Part shown: piece after piece, positions 1-7,484 of the stretch
How positions within the stretch are numbered: the stretch's first letter is position 1
Layout of the letters: the number at the start of each line of letters is the position of its first letter
Assembly: GCA_964487555.1 (NCBI GenBank)
Contig: CAZART010000067.1
Span: forward strand, 1 to 29,414
Length of the DNA: 29,414 bases
DNA from: CAZART01 sp964487555
GTDB lineage: Bacteria; Bacteroidota; Rhodothermia; Rhodothermales; VXPQ01
Reading direction: 5' to 3'
The notes under the pieces: generated by a model
Seen by the model: only the letters and a program-made list of their open reading frames with translations
Told to the model about the DNA's origin: nothing
Databases searched by the model: none
Program-made: the position numbers and the translations under genes

Positions 1-55
1 AACCCGCGACCCTCAGCTTGGAAGGCTGATGCTCTACCAACTGAGCTACTTCCGC
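1..55 (-). tRNA. tRNA-Gly (anticodon TCC), 3' part outside the window
   Basis: Reading the minus strand from 55 gives a canonical tRNA start, GCGGAAG, then a D arm AGCTCAGTTGGTAGAGC and an anticodon loop CTTCCAA, so the anticodon is TCC (Gly). The window ends inside the T arm, so the 3' acceptor strand is missing. It is the third tRNA of a minus-strand cluster after Thr-TGT and Tyr-GTA. Confidence 0.93.
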
Positions 56-152
56 TTGAGGCGTTCTAGATGAAGGCGGCAGAGCCATGAGCGGCCTCGG
101 GTGCCGGCTACTTTTGCTATCGTGCTCTCGACCTCGACCATCTGCCATTGTG

Positions 153-235
153 TGGGCAGGGGAGGATTCGAACCTCCGAACCCGTGAGGGAACAGATTTA
201 CAGTCTGTCGCCTTTGACCGCTCGGCCACCTGCCC
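153..235 (-). tRNA. tRNA-Tyr (anticodon GTA)
   Basis: On the minus strand the acceptor arm GGGCAGG (235-229) pairs with CCTGCCC (160-154), with discriminator A at 153. The anticodon loop CTGTAAA gives anticodon GTA. The long variable arm of a class II tRNA is present (CCCTCACGGG region) and the T arm GGAGG/CCTCC is perfect. No CCA is encoded after the discriminator, so the end must be added by tRNA nucleotidyltransferase. Confidence 0.95.
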
Positions 236-309
236 GCCCAAAACAGGGGCCCATTATAACGCGGGTGGCGTAACGGGTGCCCCGGATGACGCAAGAATTT
301 CAAATGAAG

Positions 310-382
310 AGCTGGCGAAGGGACTTGAACCCCCAACCTGCTCATTACAAGTGAGCTGCTCTACCAGTTGAGCTACGCCAGC
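310..382 (-). tRNA. tRNA-Thr (anticodon TGT)
   Basis: On the minus strand the acceptor arm GCTGGCG (382-376) pairs with CGCCAGC (317-311). The anticodon loop CTTGTAA gives anticodon TGT. D and T arms are canonical and CCA is not encoded. This is the first gene of the Thr-Tyr-Gly cluster. The same anticodon order (thrU-tyrU-glyT) precedes thrT and tufB in E. coli, so tuf is a likely neighbour beyond the window. Confidence 0.95.
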
Positions 383-417
383 TTCTCACACTGCACCGCC
401 GTCGGTCAAGAACGCTC

Positions 418-446
418 AAGGTACCGAGGCCGACAGGTCCTGTCAA
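418..446 (-). promoter_or_regulatory. Promoter of the tRNA cluster
   Basis: The minus strand carries TTGACA (446-441), a 17-base spacer and TACCTT (423-418). The -35 box is a perfect sigma-70-type match and the -10 matches the first two and last positions of TATAAT. The predicted start near 411 gives about 28 bases of leader before the tRNA-Thr 5' end. The TACCTTGA segment also resembles the Bacteroidota -7 element TAnnTTTG. The rest of the gap 383-472 shows nothing else. Confidence 0.6.
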
Positions 447-472
447 CCGGCAGATCGCAGATGCGGCCTCAC

Positions 473-1129
473 TTATCCTTGAGGGGAGTTGAAGTTTCCG
501 CCGTCGTCCAGATCCCTCCTACTTCCCTTTCTCTTCAAATACCACCGCACTGATTGCACGAGGGCGATCGCAATGATCACGCCCAGAACGACGCGTCCAT
601 AATCGCGCAGGAGACCGGCAATGACCGGCCAGTTCTCACCTACGGCATAACCGGCGTAGGTGATCAGGCCCGTCCACACGGCTGAACTCAACGTGGCATA
701 GAAGGCCGTCTTCCAGGGATCGGTATGGGCCATCCCCACGGCGAGCGAGATGACCGATCGCAGGCCGCTGAGAAAGCGGTTCACCGCCACGAGCCCGTAT
801 CCGTACCGGTCGAGCCATACCCTGGCTTTTCCGATTTGATTTTTCGGTATCCACCGAAGCCGGTCAGGATCCATCACCGCATCGCCGATTCGATATCCAA
901 CAGCATACATCGTCAGGAATCCGAGTGTACCGCCGATCGTCGCCAGGAATACGACCGCGATGAAGCTGAGCTGACCGACACCCACCAGGTATCCGCCGAA
1001 AACGACCGCCATATCGCCCGGAATGGGAGGTATCACGTTTTCTCCATAGGCGATAACCAGGATGGCGGCGTACGCCATGAGCGGCGGTAGCGATTCCATC
1101 CAGTTCAGAATATCAGTCAGATACTCCAT
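473..1129 (-). CDS. DedA/SNARE-associated family inner-membrane protein
   Basis: The 218-residue product is a polytopic membrane protein of the DedA family, proposed lipid or proton-coupled transporters needed for envelope homeostasis. Visible family signatures are the acidic and proline-rich re-entrant motif GENVIPPIPGD at residues 29-39 and the second conserved block NRFLSGLRSVISLAVGMA. In that block the usual Pro of the RF-x-PG-x-R motif is Ser. Several hydrophobic helices follow, and the C-terminus is basic. The ATG at 1129 overlaps the ispF stop (TGATG), so it is translationally coupled and is the last gene of the queA-ispD-ispF-dedA unit. A longer in-frame upstream reading exists but would lie inside ispF. 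The family call is firm; the substrate is unknown. Confidence 0.88.
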   Translation of the reverse strand: MEYLTDILNWMESLPPLMAYAAILVIAYGENVIPPIPGDMAVVFGGYLVGVGQLSFIAVVFLATIGGTLGFLTMYAVGYRIGDAVMDPDRLRWIPKNQIGKARVWLDRYGYGLVAVNRFLSGLRSVISLAVGMAHTDPWKTAFYATLSSAVWTGLITYAGYAVGENWPVIAGLLRDYGRVVLGVIIAIALVQSVRWYLKRKGSRRDLDDGGNFNSPQG

Positions 1130-1620
1130 CAGTCGGCGGCGCCCTCCGCCGAGGTGATCGTGCACACGGCGTAGGCCGCGGCGCCTTCTTCGCGTCCGGC
1201 AAAGCCCATCCCTTCCCCTCGAGTCGCCTTTACGGAAATCCGCTCGAGGTCGATGTCGAGACAATCGGCGAGGTTGGAGCGCATTTCATCCACGTACGGG
1301 CGAAGCATCGGCTGCTCGATCACGACGGTAGCGTCGATATTGCGGCATAGATAACCTCGATCGCGGAGTAGTTCGCTCGCCGTACGCAGCAGCGACCGGC
1401 TGTCGGCGTCTTTCCAGCGAGGATCGGTATCGGGGAAGTGCGAACCAATGTCTCCGAGGGCGGCGGCGCCGAGCAGCGCGTCGGTGATCGCGTGCAGCAA
1501 CACATCCGCATCCGAGTGGCCTAGCAGGCCCCGATCGTGCGGAATCTCGACTCCGCCCAAGACGAGGCGCCGGCCCTCCACCAGAGGGTGGACGTCGTAT
1601 CCGAACCCGACTCGAATCAT
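1129..1620 (-). CDS. ispF: 2-C-methyl-D-erythritol 2,4-cyclodiphosphate synthase
   Basis: IspF cyclises 4-diphosphocytidyl-methyl-erythritol 2-phosphate to MEcPP with loss of CMP, in the cytoplasmic MEP isoprenoid pathway. The 163-residue length is normal. The zinc ligands D9, H11 (GYDVHP) and H43 (HSDADVLLHAITDALLGA) are present, followed by GDIGSHFPDTD and the C-terminal block SVKATRGEGMGFAGREEG. The start overlaps the ispD stop by four bases (ATGA), and the stop overlaps the dedA start, indicating a tightly coupled operon. The adjacent ispD supplies the preceding cytidylyl-transfer step of the pathway. Confidence 0.97.
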   Translation of the reverse strand: MIRVGFGYDVHPLVEGRRLVLGGVEIPHDRGLLGHSDADVLLHAITDALLGAAALGDIGSHFPDTDPRWKDADSRSLLRTASELLRDRGYLCRNIDATVVIEQPMLRPYVDEMRSNLADCLDIDLERISVKATRGEGMGFAGREEGAAAYAVCTITSAEGAAD

Positions 1621-2321
1621 GACGTCTCGGCCCGAATGTTTTCCCAGAGCGCACGTGCAAGCTCCCAGTCTTCCGGCGTCGTGATCTTGATGTTCGTCGA
1701 CGCCCCTTTGACAATCCGCACGACGTATCCCGCGCGCTGAACCAAGCCGACATCGTCCGTTTCGCGATAACCGCTGCGACGCGCCTGGCGATGCGCCTTT
1801 TCCAACCAGTCGCGACGAAAACCCTGCGGCGTCTGCATTCGGTAGAGTCCCGACCGAAGAACGGTCGATCCGAACGAATCGCCGTCTCCCTTTCGAAGCG
1901 TGTCGGGAACGGGAACGGCGAGCGCCGCAGCGCCGCAGTCGAAAACCGCGTCAAGTACGGCGGTGAGTCGATCTGCGGGAAGAAACGGACGAACGGCATC
2001 GTGGACGAGCACAATTTCGACCGACGGCGGAAGCGCCGCCAGCGCCGATGCGACGGAATCTTGCCGTGACGATCCGCCAGGCACGACGTCCAGCAACTTT
2101 GAGATGCCGGCACGGCGGAGCTCGTCGGGCAAATTCGCGCACTCCTTCGGCGGAGCCGCGACGACGACGACATCCACCTGCGGATGCAGGTCGAAGAGCG
2201 CCAACGTTTGATGGAGAATGGACGAGCCGCCGAGTTCGCGGAATTGTTTTCGCGTTCCGCCAATTCGCGCGCCGCGACCTGCGGCCGGCACCAGGACGGC
2301 TACCTTGGGTCGATCAATCAC
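1617..2321 (-). CDS. ispD: 2-C-methyl-D-erythritol 4-phosphate cytidylyltransferase
   Basis: IspD transfers CMP from CTP to methylerythritol phosphate in the MEP pathway. The 234-residue protein has the nucleotide-binding motif VPAAGRGARI (residues 11-20), K25 in TRKQF, the HDAVRPF block (D108), QTPQGF and ETDDVGLV, all expected for the family. The start is GTG at 2321, because the in-frame codon six positions upstream is TGA, which rules out a longer product. That GTG has no Shine-Dalgarno sequence of its own. The only good one, GGAGG at 2355-2351, serves a duplicated GTG at 2344 that opens an eight-codon frame ending in GTGA overlap with this start. Translation may therefore depend on reinitiation. 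Confidence 0.96.
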   Translation of the reverse strand: MIDRPKVAVLVPAAGRGARIGGTRKQFRELGGSSILHQTLALFDLHPQVDVVVVAAPPKECANLPDELRRAGISKLLDVVPGGSSRQDSVASALAALPPSVEIVLVHDAVRPFLPADRLTAVLDAVFDCGAAALAVPVPDTLRKGDGDSFGSTVLRSGLYRMQTPQGFRRDWLEKAHRQARRSGYRETDDVGLVQRAGYVVRIVKGASTNIKITTPEDWELARALWENIRAETS

Positions 2322-2349
2322 GGGCTTTGGGGTCGATCAATCACGGGCT
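2307..2349. repeat. 20-bp direct repeat, period 23, across the ispD start
   Basis: The 20-mer gggtcgatcaatcacgggct occurs at 2307-2326 and again, exactly, at 2330-2349, separated by three bases. Each copy contains the GTG ATT GAT CGA CCC start of ispD on the minus strand. Removing one 23-bp unit would put the GGAGG at 2355-2351 six bases before an intact ispD start, so a tandem duplication of the initiation region is the simplest reading. Confidence 0.9.
2318..2344 (-). other. Eight-codon upstream open frame overlapping the ispD start
   Basis: GTG at 2344 lies six bases after GGAGG and opens the frame GTG ATT GAT CGA CCC CAA AGC CCG TGA. Its TGA (2320-2318) overlaps the ispD GTG (2321-2319) as GTGA. 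The frame is a by-product of the 23-bp duplication. Translation is inferred from the ribosome binding site only. Confidence 0.5.
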
Positions 2350-2411
2350 GCCTCCGTGTACGCCGGGATGGTGATGAACGGACGCCGCAACGTGCCACGC
2401 CGCAGGGCCGA

Positions 2412-3458
2412 TCAGATGATCAACATGGCGTCGCCGAACGAGAAGAGACGATACTTCTCCTTCATCGCCTCTTCGTACGCCTTGAAAATAAAATCGTATC
2501 CGCCGAACGCGGCCGCGAGCATGAGAAGCGTGCTCTTCGGCATGTGGAAATTGGTTAGAAGCCGCTCGGTGATGCGGAACTCATACGGCGGATAGATGAA
2601 CTTGTCCGTCCACCCCCGGTCTGCCTTAAGCGTATTGGCCGCCGAGAGGCTGGACTCGATCGCGCGAACGACCGTCGTTCCGACAGCCGTGACGGTATTC
2701 TCTTCGGAATGCAGGGCGCGGTTGACGGCGTCCGACGTCTCCGCCGGAACGATGTAATGCTCGGAATCCATCCGATGCTTCGTAAGATCTTCAACCTCTA
2801 CCGGGCGAAATGTGCCGAGACCTACGTGCAGCGTGATGGGAACGATCGACACGCCGGTGCTCACGAGAATGTCGACGAGTTCTCTCGTGAAATGCAGACC
2901 GGCCGTCGGAGCCGCGACCGCTCCACGATGCTCTGCGAACATGGTCTGATAGCGGTCGCGATCCGCCATCTCGACGTCACGCTTGATGTACGGCGGCAAC
3001 GGCGTCTGTCCGATCTCATCGATCTTGTCGTAAAGCTCGTTGTTCGTACCTTCGAACACGAAGCGAATCGTTCGTCCACGAGAGGTGGTGTTGTCGATCA
3101 CCTCAGCGATGAGGCCGTTCTCGAAGTAGAGTTTGTTCCCGATGCGAATTTTACGGGCCGGATCGACGATGACATCCCACAAGCGGCTCTCCGGGTTCAG
3201 CTCCCGAAGCAGAAACACCTCAATGCGCGCTCCCGTCTTCTCCTTGTTGCCGTATAGCCGAGCCGGAAAGACCTTCGTATCATTCACTACCATGATGTCT
3301 CCTTCCCGGAAATACTCGGGCAGATCGGAGACGGTCCGGTGCTCGATCGTCTTCTCCAGACGGTTCAGCACCATCATGCGGGCCGAATCCCGGGGGTCGG
3401 CGGGATATTTCGCAATAAGGTTCTTCGGGTACTCGTAGATGAAATCGGACAGTTTCAT
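2412..3458 (-). CDS. queA: tRNA preQ1(34) S-adenosylmethionine ribosyltransferase-isomerase
   Basis: QueA transfers and isomerises the ribose of SAM onto preQ1 at the tRNA wobble position, giving epoxyqueuosine in tRNAs with GUN anticodons (Tyr, His, Asn, Asp). The 348-residue protein is full length with the family start MKLSDF-x-Y, the VVNDTKVFPARLYG block (residues about 58-71), TPLPPYIKR, the AAPTAGLHFT motif (about 182-191), HVGLGTFRPV and NFHMPKSTLLML near the C-terminus. It leads the minus-strand operon ahead of ispD, with about 70-90 bases between them, and has its own promoter at 3548-3576. Both the start at 3458 and the end fit the family length. Confidence 0.97.
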   Translation of the reverse strand: MKLSDFIYEYPKNLIAKYPADPRDSARMMVLNRLEKTIEHRTVSDLPEYFREGDIMVVNDTKVFPARLYGNKEKTGARIEVFLLRELNPESRLWDVIVDPARKIRIGNKLYFENGLIAEVIDNTTSRGRTIRFVFEGTNNELYDKIDEIGQTPLPPYIKRDVEMADRDRYQTMFAEHRGAVAAPTAGLHFTRELVDILVSTGVSIVPITLHVGLGTFRPVEVEDLTKHRMDSEHYIVPAETSDAVNRALHSEENTVTAVGTTVVRAIESSLSAANTLKADRGWTDKFIYPPYEFRITERLLTNFHMPKSTLLMLAAAFGGYDFIFKAYEEAMKEKYRLFSFGDAMLII

Positions 3459-3547
3459 GTATTAACGGCGTGATGAAATGCTCTGACGGGCAACGAGATC
3501 GGGGCCGGGAATCGCCGAGGATGGGTCCGTTCGGCCAAAAGCGCCTA

Positions 3548-3576
3548 AATATAGTATCGACCTAAGCGGTGTCCAA
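3548..3576 (-). promoter_or_regulatory. Promoter of the queA-ispD-ispF-dedA unit
   Basis: The minus strand shows TTGGAC (3576-3571), a 17-base spacer and TATATT (3553-3548). The -10 matches TATAAT in five of six positions and the -35 keeps TTG. The predicted start near 3541 leaves an 83-base leader before queA. The spacing equals that of the tRNA-cluster promoter in this window. The remainder of the divergent gap 3459-3639 shows no riboswitch-like structure that I recognise; in particular I find no B12-box sequence before the receptor operon. Confidence 0.55.
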
Positions 3577-3639
3577 ACGCTTTAGATCTCGACGCGTTTC
3601 CGCGATTTATCGATCTTGAGCTTCTCCATCGCAGCATTC

Positions 3640-4131
3640 ATGAAGATCTCTTCGTTGCGTAAAGGCCTTGTACTTTCGCTCGGCATGCTGGGATTTGCAG
3701 GCGCCGGCTGCGATCACGGCCTCGCTCCGCCCGACGAGCCGGCGACGGGCGTCATTCGCGCCTACATCGAGTATGTGCAAGGCCCGGAGGATTGGCCTCC
3801 TCCCGATTCGCTTCGCGATCTCAGGTTCGTCGCGATGCGATTTGTGCCACGCGACACGTCCGACCTCTTGCAACTCAACCGCCTGATTTTTAGCGACCGG
3901 ATCAGAGATCGCGTATCCGCCGACACCGTCACGATCGCCGGCGTCGAAACGGGGTCGTTCCAGTACTCGGGCGTGGCGCAGAAATTCGGTCCGGACAATT
4001 TTGACTGGCGACCCGTCGGCATCGTGACGGCGAATGACGGGTTTTTCATCGTGGTGGCAGACGAGACGACCGACGTCCGCGTGATCGTAGATTTTGAGAA
4101 TCCTCCCCCGTTTCCTCCTCCCTCGCCATGA
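3640..4131 (+). CDS. Putative small lipoprotein paired with a TonB receptor
   Basis: I do not recognise a family. From the ATG at 3640 the 163-residue product has a basic start (MKISSLRKG), a hydrophobic stretch and a cysteine at residue 24 (GFAGAGC), so lipidation after signal peptidase II is likely, although Gly at -3 is not the classical lipobox residue. The mature part is acidic and ends in a proline-rich tail (FENPPPFPPPSP). The stop overlaps the ATG of the TonB receptor by four bases (ATGA), so the two are co-translated and probably act together at the outer membrane. A start eight codons upstream at 3616 is possible but would spoil the signal sequence. Confidence 0.72.
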   Translation: MKISSLRKGLVLSLGMLGFAGAGCDHGLAPPDEPATGVIRAYIEYVQGPEDWPPPDSLRDLRFVAMRFVPRDTSDLLQLNRLIFSDRIRDRVSADTVTIAGVETGSFQYSGVAQKFGPDNFDWRPVGIVTANDGFFIVVADETTDVRVIVDFENPPPFPPPSP

Positions 4132-6371
4132 AGATGTATCGATGGATTCGGATGGTCGGCCTCGTGGCTCTCGTATTCGGGGTGGTTGCTCAGTCTGCAG
4201 AGGCGCAGGGAACCGTGATTGGAACGGTGGCGGATGCATCAGCCGAGCGCCTCCCCGGTGTGAACGTATATGTGGAAGGGACCACCTACGGCGCCGCAAC
4301 AGACCTGGACGGGTCGTTCCGCATTGAAGATGTGCCGATCGGCGAACAGGTCGTCGTCGCCTCGGCGGTCGGATATGACCGCGCCCGAGTGACCGTAACG
4401 ATCGAATCCGGCGCAATGGTGCGGATCGATTTCGTCCTGCACGAAACGGTGATTGAAGGCGAAGAGGTAATCGTTACCGCATCCAGGCGTGCGCAAGACT
4501 CGAGGCGGGTGGCGGCCAGCGTGAGCACGGTGGGACCCGAGGAGATCGCCGCACGCAACAGCGTGTCTCTCGATGAGGTGCTGCAGCACGTCTCCGGCAT
4601 TCAGATGGCCGACGACCAGGTCAATATTCGAGGCTCCTCCGGTTATTCATTTAATACGGGAAGCCGCGTGCTTCTGCTTGTAGACGGGCTTCCGATGCTC
4701 CGTCCGGACGCCGAAGGCATCCCATTTGATGCGCTGCCGATGAACCAGGTTGCGCGGATCGAGGTGCTTAAGGGGCCGGGTTCTGCGCTCTACGGCGGTG
4801 GCGCGCTGGGAGGTGTCATTAACGTCATTACGCGCGACTTCCCACAGCGGCCCGAGACGTCGGTAGAGGCGTTCGGGGGCGTATACGATCCTGTGCGCTA
4901 TGACGTGTGGCGAGCAGGCTGGGAAGGAGCCGATAAAGCGCGGCCGTTCGGCGGCGTGTCGATAGGGCACGCCCGCTCGTTCGGCGGGACCGGAGGGATG
5001 TGGATCAGTCTGGCCTATCGCGAGGATGCCGGACACCTTCGCCTCGACGGCAGCCACCAGTTCCAGGGCTATTCAAAAGTCGGTGTTCCGCTGGGAGACG
5101 TGACGCGCTTGACCGTGTTGACCGGCCTCGCGCGGCGCACATCCGACGGATTTCTCTTCTGGAATGGGGCGCGCGATGCGCTCAATCCGGGACGGCTCGA
5201 CTTCGGCCGTGACACGCCGAGCAGCGGCGCGAACGACAATCTCATCCACGAGCTTTCATTTCAGCCGGCCCTTACGCGCCTCGCCGGTGAACATCTATTG
5301 TATGCGGCTCGAGGCCGGCTATTCGGCGTGCTGCTTCAACCGCTCGAAGACAACGGCGATCCCAAACCGCTGCGCCAGGGTACCGCCGGTTTCCGGTATG
5401 GCGGCGAGGTTCAGGTAACGTATGCGAGCGGAGAGCGTCGTCACATCACCGCCGGCGTTACCGGTGACGCGAATGCAACGCGGTCGAGCTTTTTTGCGGA
5501 TGAAAACGAATATCTGAGCCAGCCGGAGGGGGCTTTGTTCGCGCAATGGGAGGAATCTTTTTCGGATCGTCTTGACGTATCGGCGGGTGCACGATTCGAT
5601 CTGTACCGAATTCGGCAGGGCGTCGTCGAGCGAAAATTGAGCCCGAAGCTCAACGCCTCTTACCTCGTATCGAACCGGTTCGTGCTGCGCGGCGCATACG
5701 GAGAAGGTTTCCGCGTACCCAGTGTGGCCGAGCGGTTCGTCAGCAGCGACGATTATCTTCCCCTCGTCACCAATCTGGACCTCCGACCCGAGATCTCTAG
5801 AAGCTATGAGCTCGGACTTCGTGCTTTCCCCGAGCGGGGGTCGTGGACGGCAACGCTCGACGGTGCCGTATTCTGGAACGATTACCAGCGGCTCGTGGAG
5901 CCGACTTTTGTGGCCGCAGAACGCGCCTTTCAGTTCGTCAACCTGACCCGCGCGCGTATTCGAGGCGCCGAAGTCAATGCCGCCATGGAGACGTCCTCGC
6001 GGCGCCTTCGGATTGAGACCGGCTATACGTATCTCGACGCGCGGGACCTCACGACCGACGAGCCGCTGGTTTTCCGATCCAGCCATCTGTTCAACGCATC
6101 GGTCATGATGGATGTCGGACACTTTGAGATGGGCGTGGACGTTCGGGGCTCCAGCAAACCTGAGCGTGCCGATACGGATTTCGCCCTTTTCGTCAAAGAT
6201 GCGCAGATGATGGTGCCGATCCGCGTCGTAGACGTTCGTCTGGGTACGGAATGGCGGAGGGTGCGCGTGACGCTGCACGCGAAGAATGTCTTCGATTACT
6301 ACTACGTCGAACGACCGGCACTCCTGGCGCCTCCGCGACGATTTATGATCCAGGTGGCGACTACGTTCTGA
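4128..6371 (+). CDS. TonB-dependent outer-membrane receptor with carboxypeptidase-regulatory-like domain
   Basis: The 747-residue protein is an energy-coupled outer-membrane importer. A signal peptide ends near QSAEAQ (residues 22-27). Next comes a CarboxypepD_reg-like beta-sandwich (about 29-107, GTVADASAERLPGVNVYVEG and the GSFRIEDVP block). The plug domain starts at EEVIVTASRR and includes SGIQMADDQVNIRG, RVLLLVDG, IEVLKGPGSALYGGGALGGVINVIT (about 112-235). The rest is a 22-strand-type barrel ending in Phe, as BAM substrates do. The ligand cannot be read from sequence. The convergent neighbour is a BtuF-like cobalamin-binding family protein, which makes a corrinoid or metallophore plausible, but no cobalamin riboswitch is visible. 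The 3' end overlaps that neighbour by 11 bases tail to tail. Confidence 0.93.
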   Translation: MKMYRWIRMVGLVALVFGVVAQSAEAQGTVIGTVADASAERLPGVNVYVEGTTYGAATDLDGSFRIEDVPIGEQVVVASAVGYDRARVTVTIESGAMVRIDFVLHETVIEGEEVIVTASRRAQDSRRVAASVSTVGPEEIAARNSVSLDEVLQHVSGIQMADDQVNIRGSSGYSFNTGSRVLLLVDGLPMLRPDAEGIPFDALPMNQVARIEVLKGPGSALYGGGALGGVINVITRDFPQRPETSVEAFGGVYDPVRYDVWRAGWEGADKARPFGGVSIGHARSFGGTGGMWISLAYREDAGHLRLDGSHQFQGYSKVGVPLGDVTRLTVLTGLARRTSDGFLFWNGARDALNPGRLDFGRDTPSSGANDNLIHELSFQPALTRLAGEHLLYAARGRLFGVLLQPLEDNGDPKPLRQGTAGFRYGGEVQVTYASGERRHITAGVTGDANATRSSFFADENEYLSQPEGALFAQWEESFSDRLDVSAGARFDLYRIRQGVVERKLSPKLNASYLVSNRFVLRGAYGEGFRVPSVAERFVSSDDYLPLVTNLDLRPEISRSYELGLRAFPERGSWTATLDGAVFWNDYQRLVEPTFVAAERAFQFVNLTRARIRGAEVNAAMETSSRRLRIETGYTYLDARDLTTDEPLVFRSSHLFNASVMMDVGHFEMGVDVRGSSKPERADTDFALFVKDAQMMVPIRVVDVRLGTEWRRVRVTLHAKNVFDYYYVERPALLAPPRRFMIQVATTF

Positions 6372-7293
6372 TCGCCTCCATCTCCCAGTCCTCTGCTTGC
6401 ATTACGTATTCTTCGGGATGCAGCGCCGCTGCGAGCAGCTCCACCGCGCGGTACAGCCGCGGACCGGGCCGGTTGAAAAATGCGTTTCCGTCGAATGCAA
6501 CAACGCGGCCTTCCCGCACGGCGCGAAGCCGGTTCCATCCGGGTCGCCGCACCAGCGTTTCCAGTTCCCTTCGGATCGCCTCGAGATCGAAGCCGCACGG
6601 CATGATGGCGAGCACGTCGGGATCCGCCTGTACGATGGCCGACCAGTCAACGTACGCCGACGGCGCCCCTTCTTCTGCGGCGAGAACCCGCCCGCCCGCG
6701 AGCTTGACGAGGCTCGGCACCCAGTGTCCGGCCGTCATGACCGGATCAAGCCATTCGATGCACGCTACGGTGGGCAGCTTGCTCGGCCCTGCGCGCTTGC
6801 CGAGGCCGAGTTGAAGCTGCATTTCTCGAAGTCCTTTTTCGGCTTCTCCGATGAACTTCATCGCTTCTCGAACCCGTCCAATGGCCTTGCCAAGACGCAG
6901 AGCGGCATCGAGTACTTCCTTGAAGGTCGTAGGGCCCATCGCAACGCAGATCGGAGGTTCGTCTGCCCAACCGCTTACGGTCTCGTGAACGTCTCGTTCA
7001 GATATGCAGCAGGCATCGCACAGCGACTGTGTGAGAATAATGTCGGGCCGGAGCTCGACGAGAAGTTCGTCGCGAAGGGCATAGAGACGACGACCCTCTG
7101 CGGCATGTGCACGTACGGCTTCGTCGAGTTGGGCCGAAGACGCAGCGTCCGCAAGCACACATGCGCTTACGACCGGGAGGTGCCGCACCGCAGGTGGATA
7201 ATCGCAGGCATGGGAGCGACCTACGAGATCGTCAACGGCTCCGAAAGCAGCTACCCACTCCGTGGAGGCAGGATGCAGGGATACGATGCGCAT
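6361..7293 (-). CDS. BtuF-like helical-backbone binding protein without signal peptide (cobalamin-binding family)
   Basis: The 310-residue protein matches the TroA/BtuF periplasmic binding fold: the N-terminal MRIVSLHPASTEWVAAFG and LVGRSHACDYP blocks, a LRPDIILTQ block, then SLCDACCISERDV with clustered cysteines, a long linking helix (about 145-165), and the second lobe with PDVLAIMPCGFD and the FDGNAFFNRPGPRL signature. No signal peptide precedes the first strand, so it should stay in the cytoplasm. That is characteristic of a subfamily often annotated as cobalamin-binding protein, whose role is not established. No permease or ATPase is beside it. It converges on the TonB receptor with an 11-base overlap. 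Confidence 0.82.
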   Translation of the reverse strand: MRIVSLHPASTEWVAAFGAVDDLVGRSHACDYPPAVRHLPVVSACVLADAASSAQLDEAVRAHAAEGRRLYALRDELLVELRPDIILTQSLCDACCISERDVHETVSGWADEPPICVAMGPTTFKEVLDAALRLGKAIGRVREAMKFIGEAEKGLREMQLQLGLGKRAGPSKLPTVACIEWLDPVMTAGHWVPSLVKLAGGRVLAAEEGAPSAYVDWSAIVQADPDVLAIMPCGFDLEAIRRELETLVRRPGWNRLRAVREGRVVAFDGNAFFNRPGPRLYRAVELLAAALHPEEYVMQAEDWEMEAIRT

Positions 7294-7484
7294 CGTCAGA
7301 GGAGTAAATTGCAGGTCTCATTCACACGGGCTGTTACGATGTGGGAAGCGAAGGCTGAGGACTAGATCTTACGCGTTTATTTTGCGATTTTCCTTCATAC
7401 CCACTGCTGCCGGCGCGCAGATGCCTCCGGTGCTGCTCCCACCCAGATTACTACCCAGTGATTCAGCCGAGTCGTTCTGAAGGT

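Noticed and set aside
241..281. Possible second promoter between tRNA-Thr and tRNA-Tyr (minus-strand TATAAT at 258-253)
   Set aside because: The -10 is perfect but no -35 element lies at 16-18 bases (GGCACC there), and the cluster already has a good promoter.
1286..2263. Long minus-strand frame (about 325 codons) overlapping ispF and ispD
   Set aside because: It is an Arg/Ser-rich out-of-phase reading of two certain genes, as expected in high-GC DNA, with no motifs.
3459..3639. Search for a cobalamin riboswitch before the lipoprotein and TonB receptor pair
   Set aside because: No B12-box-like sequence and not enough length once the queA promoter and leader are subtracted.
5319..6278. 319-codon frame antisense to the TonB receptor
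   Set aside because: The composition is that of a complementary-strand shadow and the receptor frame is secure over the whole stretch.
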